Source of the DNA: Pseudomonas sp. BP8
GTDB taxonomy: Bacteria; Pseudomonadota; Gammaproteobacteria; Pseudomonadales; Pseudomonadaceae
Length of the DNA: 64,000 bases
Assembly (NCBI RefSeq): GCF_017875955.1
Contig: NZ_JAGINK010000001.1
Span: forward strand, 997,001-1,061,000
Direction of reading: 5' to 3'
A program made the translations under genes and the position numbers. The notes beneath the pieces were generated by a model. The model made no database searches. It was not told the DNA's origin and was given only the letters and a program-made list of their open reading frames with translations. Below are positions 48,521 through 58,576 of the stretch, piece by piece. The stretch's first letter is position 1. The number at the start of each line of letters is the position of its first letter.

Positions 48521-48550
48521 CCTTCGCGGGGCAAGCCCGCTCCTACAGGG
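48521..48550. repeat. Single REP unit, family A
   Basis: One copy of CCTTCGCGGGGCAAGCCCGC continuing to CTCCTACAGG lies between the yccS and flavoprotein genes. Flanking TCGCTGCGCGGCCCTTC sequences are repeated on both sides, suggesting a degraded pair. Confidence 0.8.
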
Positions 48551-48641
48551 GTAGCGCTGAACCTGGATTCGCTGCGCGGCCCTTCACGGCATCTCTAACA
48601 CGAAACCAGCAAGAAGCGTTCCGTGCTGAAAGGATTCTACA

Positions 48642-49823
48642 TTACACGAACTGCGCGGCGGCGTTGGCGGAGGCCCAGGCCCACTGGAAATTAAATCCGC
48701 CCAGATGTCCGCTGACGTCGAGCACTTCGCCGATGAAGTACAGCCCAGGGCTCTTCAGCGACTCCATGGTCTTCGACGAGACTTCGCGCGTATCCACCCC
48801 ACCCAGGGTCACTTCGGCCGTGCGGTAGCCTTCGGTACCTGCCGGGACCACCTGCCAGGCCGAGAGTTTGTCGGCGATCTGCGTCAACTCCGCCGGTGTG
48901 TACTGCTTCATCGGCTTGGAGACGAACCACTGATCAGCCAGCAGGTTGGCCAGCTTGCGGGTGAATACCTCGCCAAGCACGGTTTTCAGTTCGCTGTTGG
49001 CGCGTTCGACCTGCTGCTGTTGCAGCCAGTCGAGCGCATCACGGTCTGGCAGCAGGTTGATCTCGACGGTGTCGCCGGCCTCCCAGAACGAGGAAATCTG
49101 CAAGATCGCCGGGCCACTCAGGCCGCGGTGCGTAAACAGCAGGTTTTCCCGGAAGGCACTGCCGTTGCAGCTGGCGGTGCAGTCCAGCGAGGTGCCGGAA
49201 AGCTCCGTGCAGAGCGCCTTGAGCTGGGGCTCGGTAATGGTGAACGGCACCAGGCCGGCGCGCGTCGGCAGCAGGGTGTGGCCGAACTGGCGGGCGACCT
49301 GGTAACCGAAGCCGGTGGCACCCAGGGTCGGGATCGACAGGCCGCCGGTGGCGATCACCAGCGACTGACAGGCGAACAGGCCGGCACTGGTGTGCAGGAC
49401 ATAACCGTGCTCGTGCTTGTCGATGGTCTCGATGCTGGTCTGCATGCGCAGCTCGGCGCCTGCGGCAGCGCATTCGGCAAGGAGCATGTCGAGGATGTCG
49501 CTGGCCTTGTTGTCGCAGAACAGCTGGCCGAGCTTTTTCTCGTGGTAGGCCACGCCGTGCTTGCTCACCAGCTCGATGAAGTCCCACTGGGTGTAGCGGG
49601 CCAGCGCCGATTTGCAGAAGTGCGGGTTGTGCGAGAGGAAGTTGGCCGGCTCGGTGTACATGTTGGTGAAGTTGCAGCGCCCGCCGCCGGACATGAGGAT
49701 CTTCTTGCCCGGTTTGTTGGCGTGGTCGAGCATCAGTACCCGGCGGCCACGGCGAGCGCTGAGTTGAGCGCACATCAGGCCGGCGGCGCCGGCGCCGAGG
49801 ATGATCACGTCGGTGGAGTGCAC
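48642..49823 (-). CDS. BaiN/RdsA (HI0933) family FAD/NAD(P) oxidoreductase
   Basis: This 393-aa flavoprotein has the FAD fold VIILGAGAAGLMCAQLSARR, then KPGKKILMSGGGRCNFTN, a hallmark of the HI0933 family. LVIATGGLSIPTLGATGFGY, LLFTHRGLSGPAILQIS, VTLGGVDTREVSSKTMES and GLYFIGEVLDVSGHLGGFNF follow. The GTG start at 49823 is preceded by AAGAGG at seven bases and gives VHSTDVIILGAG. An upstream ATG would add eight residues without a ribosome site. Substrate unknown. It is transcribed leftward, downstream of dbpA. Confidence 0.9.
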   Translation of the reverse strand: MHSTDVIILGAGAAGLMCAQLSARRGRRVLMLDHANKPGKKILMSGGGRCNFTNMYTEPANFLSHNPHFCKSALARYTQWDFIELVSKHGVAYHEKKLGQLFCDNKASDILDMLLAECAAAGAELRMQTSIETIDKHEHGYVLHTSAGLFACQSLVIATGGLSIPTLGATGFGYQVARQFGHTLLPTRAGLVPFTITEPQLKALCTELSGTSLDCTASCNGSAFRENLLFTHRGLSGPAILQISSFWEAGDTVEINLLPDRDALDWLQQQQVERANSELKTVLGEVFTRKLANLLADQWFVSKPMKQYTPAELTQIADKLSAWQVVPAGTEGYRTAEVTLGGVDTREVSSKTMESLKSPGLYFIGEVLDVSGHLGGFNFQWAWASANAAAQFV

Positions 49824-49856
49824 GAAGTTACCTCTTGAGGGCTGCAAATAGGGAAT

Positions 49857-49983
49857 TGGGGCTGCTTAGCAGCCCTTTCGCGACACAAGGCCGCTCCCAC
49901 AGAGGTTGCGCAACACCCTTGATGGGCGCGATGCCTGGGGGAGCGGCCTTGTGTCGCGATGGGCCGCAAAGCGGCCCCAGGGG
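49857..49983. repeat. REP palindrome pair, family B
   Basis: AGCCCTTTCGCGACACAAGG and CGGCCTTGTGTCGCGATGGG are head to head, with outer arms TTGGGGCTGC and GCGGCCCCAGG, filling the spacer between dbpA and the flavoprotein gene. Confidence 0.88.
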
Positions 49984-49985
49984 GC

Positions 49986-51371
<1,386 letters not shown>

Positions 51372-51436
51372 GAGGCGGGCCTGCGTTGCGAAGCGAAAAA
51401 ATGCCGCACAGTCTACCAGCCTCGTGGCCATTCGCC

Positions 51437-52864
51437 CTAAGGTTCGATCTCCGGTTCCGGACGACGAGCACGCCTTCCGTCCGTCGGCGACAGCTGGAGG
51501 AAGATCGCCGCCGCCAGCATCGACATCAGGCCGATGGTGAAGAAGGTCAGCTGGAAGGCGCCCAGCGCCGTCTCGACGCCTTCGGCGCTGCCCGCCGCGG
51601 TGAAACCGCCGAGCAGGGCGCCGGCGCAGGCTACGCCCAGGCTCAGGCTCAGTTGCGCGACCACTGACAGCAGGCTATTGCCGCCGCTGGCGTTGGCATC
51701 GTCCAGATCAATCAGAGTTACCGTGTTCATTGCGGTGAACTGTAGCGAGTTGACCGCACCGAGCAGTGACAGCTGCACCAGCAGCAGGGCATACGGGGTC
51801 TGTTCGTCAACCAGGCCCAGGCTGGCCAGAAGGATGCCCAGCAGCAGGGTGTTGCCGGTGAGGATGATCCGGTAGCCGAGGCGCTCGATCAGCGGCCGGG
51901 CGATGGACTTGGCGACCATGGCCGCCGCCGCCAGCGGGATCATGCTCATGCCAGCCTGCGACGGCGAGTAGCCGAGGGCGATCTGCAGCAACAGCGGCAC
52001 GAGGAAGGGCAGGGCGCCGCTGCCCAGGCGGGCGAACAGGTTGCCGAGGATGCCGATGGCGAAGGTTCGCACGCGAAACAGGCTCGGCGAGAACAGCGGC
52101 TCCGGGTCGCGCCCGGCGCGTAGCCAGTAGGCGGCCAGGCAAGCCATGCCGGCGAATAGCAGCAACATCACCCGCAGGTGCGGCAGGTGCAGTTCGCCCA
52201 GACCCTCCATGGCGATGGTGATCAGCACCATCGCCGCGCCGAACAGGATGAACCCAGGGCCGTCGAAGCTGGTGCGTTCGCTGCCGCGCAAGTCGGGGAT
52301 GAACTTCCACACCGCATAACAGCCCAGAACGCCGACCGGCAGGTTGAGCAGAAAGATCCAGTGCCAGCTGAGAATCTCCACCAGCCAGCCGCCCACCGTC
52401 GGCCCGAGCAGCGGCCCGAGCAGTCCGGGGATGGTGATGAAGCTCATGATCCGCACCAACTCCGAGCGCGGGTAGGCACGCAGCACTACCAGCCGGCCGA
52501 CCGGTAGCATCAGTGCGCCGCCCAGGCCCTGAATGACTCGCGCGACGATCAGCATGCTCAGGGTGTTGGCCAGGGCGCAGAGCAGCGAGCCAAAGCTGAA
52601 CAGCAGGATCGCGCTGAAGAAGATCCGCTTGGTGCCGAAGCGGTCGGCAATCCAGCCCGAGGCCGGGATCAGCAGGGCGACCGTGAGCATGTAGGCGATG
52701 ATCACGCCCTGCATGCGCAGCGGGTCTTCCTCGAGCGAGCGGGCCATGGCCGGCAGCGCGGTATTGAGGATGGTGCCGTCCAGCGATTGCATGAAGAAGG
52801 CGATGGCCACTACCCACGGGATCCAGCGGGCGGTGACGGGGTCCAGCGGTGCGCGTTCGGACAT
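51437..52864 (-). CDS. mdtD: DHA2-type MFS exporter (MdtD-like)
   Basis: This 475-aa protein of about 14 membrane helices belongs to the drug:H+ antiporter-2 family: FFMQSLDGTILNTALPAMAR (motif D1), WIADRFGTKRIFFSAILLF (motif A), RVIQGLGGALMLPVGRLVVL (motif B) and PGLLGPLLGPTVGGWLVE (motif C). It begins MSERAPLDPVTARWIPWVVA. It resembles MdtD, but no mdtABC or regulator gene is adjacent. Natural substrate unknown. It follows the TldE-like gene after a REP pair on the same strand. Confidence 0.88.
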   Translation of the reverse strand: MSERAPLDPVTARWIPWVVAIAFFMQSLDGTILNTALPAMARSLEEDPLRMQGVIIAYMLTVALLIPASGWIADRFGTKRIFFSAILLFSFGSLLCALANTLSMLIVARVIQGLGGALMLPVGRLVVLRAYPRSELVRIMSFITIPGLLGPLLGPTVGGWLVEILSWHWIFLLNLPVGVLGCYAVWKFIPDLRGSERTSFDGPGFILFGAAMVLITIAMEGLGELHLPHLRVMLLLFAGMACLAAYWLRAGRDPEPLFSPSLFRVRTFAIGILGNLFARLGSGALPFLVPLLLQIALGYSPSQAGMSMIPLAAAAMVAKSIARPLIERLGYRIILTGNTLLLGILLASLGLVDEQTPYALLLVQLSLLGAVNSLQFTAMNTVTLIDLDDANASGGNSLLSVVAQLSLSLGVACAGALLGGFTAAGSAEGVETALGAFQLTFFTIGLMSMLAAAIFLQLSPTDGRRARRPEPEIEP

Positions 52865-52920
52865 GTGGGCCTCAAGCTTCCTGGCTGAGATTGCCGTGGG
52901 TGAGTGCTGGTGTTGTGTCG

Positions 52921-53013
52921 GGGCGGGCCTCTTCGCGGGGCAAGCCCGCTCCTACAGGTTCTGTGTACGCCTCGAATCTGTAGGAGCGGGCTTGCCCCGC
53001 GAAGAGGCCCGCC
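52921..53013. repeat. REP palindrome pair, family A
   Basis: GGGCGGGCCTCTTCGCGGGG and CCCCGCGAAGAGGCCCGCCC form a perfectly matched outer part, with GCTCCTACAGG and CTGTAGGAGC closer to the loop. It occupies the spacer between the TldE-like and MFS genes. Confidence 0.92.
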
Positions 53014-53049
53014 CCGAAGGAGCACGATCAACGCCCCCCAAGCGTAATG

Positions 53050-54381
53050 CTAAAGCGTCAACGTCAGCCCTTTGACCAGTGCCCCCGGCAAATGACTCGA
53101 TCCGGTTTGCCGCTGCCCATAGGTGCTGGTCGACAGGATCAACTCGCGCTCGCGGGTCAGTTCCTCCAGCTGGCTGCCCAGCAGGCTGTACAGGGTGTCG
53201 TCGAAGCGCATGGTGCTGACCGGCCCCTGGATCTGGCCGTTCTCGACCCAGAAGGTGGCGAAGCGGGTCAAGCCGGTCATGCGCGCAGCGGGCAAGTCAG
53301 AGTAGTTCAGGTACCACAGGTTGCTGATGTACAAGCCCGTGCCGAGCCGTTCGAGGATCTGCTCCGATGCCAGGTTGCCGGGCGCCAGGCTCAGTGCGCA
53401 GGGCGCTTCGTAGCTGTCGGCGCCATTCGCCAGCTGGCTGAATTCGGCCGCGCTGCGGGCGCTGACCAGACGTTCCAGGCCCCGTCCTTCGGCGATCAGC
53501 CGAACATCCTTGCGCGGCAAGCCCTCATCCGAAAACGCCGGACTGAGCGACCCCGTCACCTGCTCATCGAAACTGACCAGCGGGCTGAGCTGGGCGTCGC
53601 CACTGTACAGCCGCTGCAGCGGGCTGTTACCGGTGGCCAGCGCCTGGGCCGAAAACCCACCCCAGCCGAGCATTCCGGCGATCTCGTCCATGGCCGCTGG
53701 CGCGAGATAGGCGCGGTAGCTGCCGGGCTTGAGGGTGATCGCCGGTCGACCGAGGTAGGTCAACTGCTCGCGCGCCAGGCGCAAGCGCTCGACAAACGTC
53801 TCGGCGTCCCACGACTGCCCGGCATAGTTGGCTTTTACCGCCTCACCATTGGCATGGAACAGGCTCCAGTCGAAGTTGAAGCTGTTTGCCTGGTGCCAGC
53901 CGAAGGCGCCGAACGAGCTGGCAAAACCTCGGCAGATCGGCCCGGCGGCATAGATCCCGACCAGGTCCAGTTGGCCCGCTTCGCGCTCGACCAAAGCCAG
54001 TACTTCGGCCGGCTCGGGCAGGGCCTGATCCTGCTGGCTGTGCGATTGCCAGGGGCTGTCGTCCAGGCTCAGGTAGGGATCGAGCGCCAGCAGCGGCAGG
54101 GTCTGCCGCAACTGCGCTAGGGCGTCGTGCAGCCGCTGCCGATCCAGCTCGGCGTCGCCGCACAGGGTGAACTGCTGTTCGGCCTGGCGCCCGTCGCGGA
54201 CCAGGCGCAACTGCGCACTGGCCTGGTTGACCACACCGGCCTGACGCACCTTGGCATGGTTGAAGCGGATGAACTGCGACTGCTCGGCACTGTAGCCGAG
54301 GGTGAACTGCTCGCCCTCGGCCAGCGCGCTGCGCAAGGCGCTGAGCAGGTCGGCAAAGTCTTGCTGGGGTGTGGCGCTCAT
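53050..54381 (-). CDS. TldE/PmbA-like protein of a second TldD/TldE pair
   Basis: This 443-aa TldD/PmbA-family protein lacks the HExxxH motif and so is the TldE-type (non-catalytic) subunit. It contains the RFNHAKVRQAGVVNQASAQL segment, LVGIYAAGPICRGFASSFG, DEGLPRKDVRLIAEG and a family-typical C-terminus TGLYISNLWYLNYSD. The start MSATPQQDFADLLSALRSAL overlaps the TldD-like stop by one base (TGATG), so the two are translated together. The classical tldD/pmbA genes of pseudomonads lie elsewhere, so this seems an additional pair with unknown substrate. Confidence 0.85.
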   Translation of the reverse strand: MSATPQQDFADLLSALRSALAEGEQFTLGYSAEQSQFIRFNHAKVRQAGVVNQASAQLRLVRDGRQAEQQFTLCGDAELDRQRLHDALAQLRQTLPLLALDPYLSLDDSPWQSHSQQDQALPEPAEVLALVEREAGQLDLVGIYAAGPICRGFASSFGAFGWHQANSFNFDWSLFHANGEAVKANYAGQSWDAETFVERLRLAREQLTYLGRPAITLKPGSYRAYLAPAAMDEIAGMLGWGGFSAQALATGNSPLQRLYSGDAQLSPLVSFDEQVTGSLSPAFSDEGLPRKDVRLIAEGRGLERLVSARSAAEFSQLANGADSYEAPCALSLAPGNLASEQILERLGTGLYISNLWYLNYSDLPAARMTGLTRFATFWVENGQIQGPVSTMRFDDTLYSLLGSQLEELTRERELILSTSTYGQRQTGSSHLPGALVKGLTLTL

Positions 54382-55823
54382 CAGGCGTCTCCTCCGAATA
54401 CGTCGATCTGGCGGAACACGCACGCCGGCGAAGCGTGGCCGACCCGCACTACCTGGTTGGGTTCGCCCTTGCCGCAGTTGGGCGTGCCGAGCACCTGGAA
54501 GGTACTGCGGTCGCCGACCGCCGCCAGATTGCCCCAGAACTGCGCGGAGATGCCCCGGTAGTTGGGGTTCTTGAGCACGCCCTTGAGCTGGCCGTCTTCA
54601 ATCAGCTGACCCCACTCGCAACCGAACTGGAACTTGTTGCGCGCGTCATCAATCGACCAGGAGCGGTTGGTGCGCATGAGGATGCCGCGCTCGATGCCGC
54701 CCACCAGCTGCGCCAGCGACTGATCACCCGGCTCGATGTTGAGGTTGGCCATGCGGTCGATGGGCGCGCGGTTCCAGCTGCAGGCACGGCTGTTGGCCAC
54801 ACCGTCCAGGCCCGAGCGGAACTGCGACAGGGCGCCGCCCAAGGGCCGCAGCAGCTTGCCCTGGCGGATCAGGAACTGCTTGCTCGCCGGGCTGCCGTCG
54901 TCGTCGTGGCTGTAGCTGGCCAGCTCTTCGTCGATGCTCGGGTCGAAGGTCACGTCAAGCAGCGTGGAGCCGTACTGCAGGTGGCCGAAGTCGCTGGCTT
55001 TGACGAAGCTGGTGCCGGCGTAGTTGCGCTCGTCACCGAGAATGCGGTCCATCTCCAGCGGGTGGCCGATCGACTCGTGAATCTGCAGCATCATCTGGTC
55101 CGGCATCAACAGCAGATCGCGCGGGCCGCTGGGGGTATTGGGCGCCAGCAACAACTGCAAGGCCTCGTCCGCGACCTGCACAGCGGCGCCGACCAGGCCG
55201 CAGCGCTGGATGATCTCGAAGCCGCCTTGCTGGCCGAAGTTGTCCCGGCCCAGGCTGCGGCTTTGGCTGTCCTGGCCGTCGCTGGCGGTGACGCCCAGGC
55301 CCGGGAACAGGAAGCGCTGGGCATGGCGCAGTTCGGCGCCGGCCGAGTTCAGGTAGGTCTGCTCGACCCGGCTGATGCCAAGACTTGCTTGCCAATCGAC
55401 CAGGCGACTGTCTTTCGGCACGCTGGCAGATTCTGCGGCAAGCAGGCCCAGGCAGTCGGCAAGGTCAGGCAAGACGTGTTCGAAATTGGGTGAGATATGG
55501 TCGTGGCGTTGGCTCGGCACCGGTTGGTCGCGCAAGTCGAGCAAACTGTGCGCGGCGATCTGTCGGGCCAGCGCCTCGGCCTGCTCGAGCGCGCGCTGCA
55601 GGCCGGCCTGGGACAGGTCGGCGGTGGCAGCGTAAGCCTCGACGCCGTTGATGCGCACGGTCAGCATGGCGCCTTCGTCCTGGCTGAAGAACGGCGGCTC
55701 GGCGACGTTGCGGCGTACTGAAAGGCCTTGGTACGACTGCTTGACGTGACGCAGCGAAAACAACTCGGCCGTGCTGCGCAGTACGGCAAAGCGCTGGCGC
55801 AGCAGGGCGCTGGAATCGAACAT
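54381..55823 (-). CDS. TldD-like metallopeptidase
   Basis: This 480-aa TldD-family protein has the zinc motif HESIGHPLEMDR (H249, E250, H254), matching the HExxxH of TldD, with conserved downstream features ERNYAGTSFVKASDFG, LDVTFDPSIDEELASYSHDD and the C-terminal Cys-containing GTPNCGKGEPNQVVRVGHA. TldD/TldE complexes degrade unstructured peptides and process RiPPs such as microcin B17. It is first in a two-gene unit with the TldE-like protein. No RiPP precursor or maturase is visible nearby. Confidence 0.87.
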   Translation of the reverse strand: MFDSSALLRQRFAVLRSTAELFSLRHVKQSYQGLSVRRNVAEPPFFSQDEGAMLTVRINGVEAYAATADLSQAGLQRALEQAEALARQIAAHSLLDLRDQPVPSQRHDHISPNFEHVLPDLADCLGLLAAESASVPKDSRLVDWQASLGISRVEQTYLNSAGAELRHAQRFLFPGLGVTASDGQDSQSRSLGRDNFGQQGGFEIIQRCGLVGAAVQVADEALQLLLAPNTPSGPRDLLLMPDQMMLQIHESIGHPLEMDRILGDERNYAGTSFVKASDFGHLQYGSTLLDVTFDPSIDEELASYSHDDDGSPASKQFLIRQGKLLRPLGGALSQFRSGLDGVANSRACSWNRAPIDRMANLNIEPGDQSLAQLVGGIERGILMRTNRSWSIDDARNKFQFGCEWGQLIEDGQLKGVLKNPNYRGISAQFWGNLAAVGDRSTFQVLGTPNCGKGEPNQVVRVGHASPACVFRQIDVFGGDA

Positions 55824-55854
55824 GCGGGAACCTCCGTGTGCGCGGTGGCTCCCC

Positions 55855-57657
55855 CTAGAACCACCCCTCTTGCATGCTCAGGCAGGTGTCGTCGCGGGCC
55901 TCGAGCAATGCCAGGTCATTATGGCAGGGCGGTACTTCCCAGGTGAGGAAATAACGCGCCGCCTGCAATTTGCCCAGGTAGAACTCGCGGTCGGCCGGGT
56001 TGCCGTTGAGCAGGCCGAGCTCGGCGCGGATCGCCTGCTCCAGCCAACGCCAGCCGATCACGCAGTGGCCGAAGGCCTTGAGGTACAGCGCCGAGTTGGC
56101 CAGGGCGCCGCTGAGCTTGCCTTGGGCGAGGTCGCCGAGCAGCGCCAGGGTGACGGCCTGCAGGCGCTTGAGCAACTGCTCCAGCGGCTCGCGCAGGGCG
56201 TCCAGGCTGGGATGGTGACTGGCCCGTTCGGCGCTGGCGGCGATCAGCCGGATCAATTGCTTGAGCCCCGCGCCACCGTTCTGCGCCAGCTTGCGGCCGA
56301 GCAGGTCGAGCGATTGAATGCCGTGGGTGCCCTCATGGATCGGGTTCAGGCGGTTATCGCGGTAGTACTGCTCGACCGGGTATTCGCGGGTGTAGCCGTG
56401 GCCGCCGAGGATCTGGATCGCCAGATCGTTGGCTTTCAGGCAGAACTCCGAGGGCCACGACTTGACGATCGGCGTCAGCAGGTCGAGCAGCGCCTGGGCC
56501 TCGCGGCGAGCGTCTTCGCTGGGCGCGGTATGGGTGTCGTCGAACAGCCGCGCTGCGTACAAGCCGAGATCGAAGGCGCCTTCGACGTAGGCTTTTTGCG
56601 CGAGCAACATGCGTCGCACATCGGTGTGGGCAATGATCGCTACGGCCGGGCTGAGCGGGTCCTTGTTGTCCGGCAAGCGTCCTTGCGGGCGCTGGCGCGC
56701 ATAGTCGAGCGAATACAGGTAGCCGGCATAACCGAGCATCACCGCGCCCATGCCGACGCCGATGCGTGCCTCGTTCATCATCTGGAACATGCACGCCAGG
56801 CCCTGGTGCGGCTGGCCGATCAGGTAGCCGACGCACTGCCCGTTATCGCCGAAGTTCAGCGCTGTCGACGTGGTGCCACGCCAGCCCATCTTGTGGAACA
56901 GCCCGGCCAGCAGCACATCGTTGCGTGCGCCGAGGGTGCCGTCCGGGTTTACCAGAAACTTGGGCACGATGAACAGCGAGATGCCTTTCACCCCGGCGGG
57001 CGCATCCGGCAGTTTGGCCAGGACCAGGTGCACGATGTTTTCCGAAAGCTCGTGGTCGCCGCCGGAGATGAAGATCTTGTTGCCCTTGAGGCGATAGCTG
57101 CCGTCGTCAGCCGGCTCGGCGCGGGTGCGGATGTCGGCCAGCGAGGAGCCTGCGTGGGGTTCGGTCAGGGCCATGGTGCCGAAGTAGCGGCCGTCGATCA
57201 TGGGCTGCAGGAACAGCCGTTTGTGTTCGTCGGTGCCGAAGTTCTCGATCAGGTTGGCGGCGCCCATGGTCAGAAACGGATAGGCCGTGGTACCGGCGTT
57301 GGCCGCCTGGAAGTGGGCGAAGCAGGCCTGTGAGACCAGGCTTGGCAGCTGCATGCCGCCCACGTCGAAGTCGCGGTTGGCGTTGAGGAAGCCCGCGTTG
57401 AGGAAGGCATCGACGGCGGGTTTCACTTCCGGGATCAGCTCGGCGCGGCCGTCGACATAGCGCGGTTCATGCTCGTCGCCCTTGCGGTTGTGCGGGGCAA
57501 AGTATTTTTCGGCGATGGTGCGCGCGGTGGACAGCGCAGCATCGAAGGTTTCGCGGCTGTGCTCGGCGAAGCGCGGGCGTTCGGTCAGGGATTCGGCGTC
57601 GAGCACTTCGTAGAGCTCGAAGGCGAGGTTGCGGGAGCTGAGCAGGGTCTCGGGCAT
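55855..57657 (-). CDS. Acyl-CoA dehydrogenase, 600-aa class
   Basis: This long acyl-CoA dehydrogenase has an ACAD N-terminal helical domain, the FAD/substrate loop FGTMALTEPHAGSSLADIRT, LKGNKIFISGGDHE, MGWRGTTSTALNF, NEARIGVGMGAVMLGYAGYL, and ILGGHGYTREYPVEQYYRDN with IHEGTHGIQSLDLLGRKL. The extra C-terminal segment of about 130 residues is typical of the 580-600 aa subgroup that acts on medium or branched acyl-CoAs. No partner beta-oxidation genes are adjacent. It lies 31 bp upstream of the TldD-like gene. Confidence 0.9.
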   Translation of the reverse strand: MPETLLSSRNLAFELYEVLDAESLTERPRFAEHSRETFDAALSTARTIAEKYFAPHNRKGDEHEPRYVDGRAELIPEVKPAVDAFLNAGFLNANRDFDVGGMQLPSLVSQACFAHFQAANAGTTAYPFLTMGAANLIENFGTDEHKRLFLQPMIDGRYFGTMALTEPHAGSSLADIRTRAEPADDGSYRLKGNKIFISGGDHELSENIVHLVLAKLPDAPAGVKGISLFIVPKFLVNPDGTLGARNDVLLAGLFHKMGWRGTTSTALNFGDNGQCVGYLIGQPHQGLACMFQMMNEARIGVGMGAVMLGYAGYLYSLDYARQRPQGRLPDNKDPLSPAVAIIAHTDVRRMLLAQKAYVEGAFDLGLYAARLFDDTHTAPSEDARREAQALLDLLTPIVKSWPSEFCLKANDLAIQILGGHGYTREYPVEQYYRDNRLNPIHEGTHGIQSLDLLGRKLAQNGGAGLKQLIRLIAASAERASHHPSLDALREPLEQLLKRLQAVTLALLGDLAQGKLSGALANSALYLKAFGHCVIGWRWLEQAIRAELGLLNGNPADREFYLGKLQAARYFLTWEVPPCHNDLALLEARDDTCLSMQEGWF

Positions 57658-57799
57658 GGCGGCAGGTCCTGATTCGGGGTGGTTCGAGTCTAGGATTGCG
57701 CGGATGGGGCGACCACCATGATTTATCTAGCTGATAGCACGGAACAAGCGTGGGTAACTCGAGTGGGCATCGTTTTGACGGCAACGATGCAGAAAGGCG

Positions 57800-58402
57800 T
57801 CAGGGCTGAAAGAGGGTGCCGTCGGAATTCAGGGGGCGGAAATATCCCTTGATACAGCTGACGTCGCGTACGCAGAGCTGAATGTGTGTTTCCTGCCGAA
57901 AGGAGGTGCCTGGAAAGAGTGCGGGTCCTTCTAGGAAAGGAGAGCGAATCGACTGATAGGGCTCCAAGCCAACAAAGCCACGGGCCGAATGAAGGGTCTG
58001 GAAGACCGCGCAGTCGAGGAATCGCTTGAGGTTGTCTGGGTCGCCACGGAAGCCAGACTTGTTTTCTGGGAGGACATCACTATTAGCTGCCAGGAGAGGG
58101 TAAGCCGCTCCAAGCTCTAGCAATGCCCCCTCTTCCGTCAAGTTAAGACAGAGCCCCAAATCGATCACTGCCCCGACAACGTATGGGCTTTTGATAGATC
58201 CTTGGCCACGTTTGTATTTTTTGATTAGGTGCGCATAGCTGAGGGCACGCTCGGGGCTGTTTTCCCAAAAATAGGCACCCTCGCCGAGCCAGTCATAGTC
58301 ATTGATGCTTGGAGATATCTGCTCTCCTGCCAAGACAGCCTCTCCGATTTTGCGATCGCATCCGTGGAAGCCGAGAACGAATGAAGGAAGCTGCTGGTAC
58401 AT
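57800..58402 (-). CDS. Putative ADP-ribosyltransferase-fold protein (toxin-like)
   Basis: This 200-aa protein is not assigned to a named family by eye. Its N-terminus reads VLGFHGCDRKIGEAVLAGEQ with a His at 13, then DYDWLGEGAYFWENSPERAL with a Tyr at 44. A late QETHIQLCVRD segment (E171, Q175) precedes CIKGYFRPL. The His...Tyr...Glu/Gln order and the GFHG and G-x-YF motifs resemble PARP-like and DUF3990-type ADP-ribosyltransferases. GC content is clearly below the neighbours (about 47% in parts). The ATG directly follows the stop of the 57-aa gene, with no spacer. A toxin role is inferred only. Confidence 0.6.
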   Translation of the reverse strand: MYQQLPSFVLGFHGCDRKIGEAVLAGEQISPSINDYDWLGEGAYFWENSPERALSYAHLIKKYKRGQGSIKSPYVVGAVIDLGLCLNLTEEGALLELGAAYPLLAANSDVLPENKSGFRGDPDNLKRFLDCAVFQTLHSARGFVGLEPYQSIRSPFLEGPALFPGTSFRQETHIQLCVRDVSCIKGYFRPLNSDGTLFQP

Positions 58403-58576
58403 CTATCGGTAATTGGCCTTGAGCTCGCCCTTCGCGGTGAATACACCCGTGCTGGCGCGGAATGCCTTTGCTTCGGATGGGTTGCCAGCGAGAATCTGAG
58501 CGAGCTGACGAATGCGCTCGGCAGCCTCGACATGCGGGTTGTCAGCCTTGGGCTTGTTGCGGGCTTTCGCAGTCAT
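58403..58576 (-). CDS. 57-aa protein coupled to the ART-like gene (antitoxin-like position)
   Basis: This short gene encodes MTAKARNKPKADNPHVEAAE, a predicted helix RIRQLAQILAGNPSEAKAF and a tail ending ELKANYR. A good GGAG ribosome site sits seven bases before the ATG. Its TAG stop abuts the ATG of the 200-aa gene (TAGATG), so the two are almost certainly one translational unit, with the small gene first as in many toxin-antitoxin operons. No recognised DNA-binding fold. Upstream, CTGACA and TATAAA 15 bp apart (58644-58618) are a possible weak promoter. Confidence 0.65.
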   Translation of the reverse strand: MTAKARNKPKADNPHVEAAERIRQLAQILAGNPSEAKAFRASTGVFTAKGELKANYR

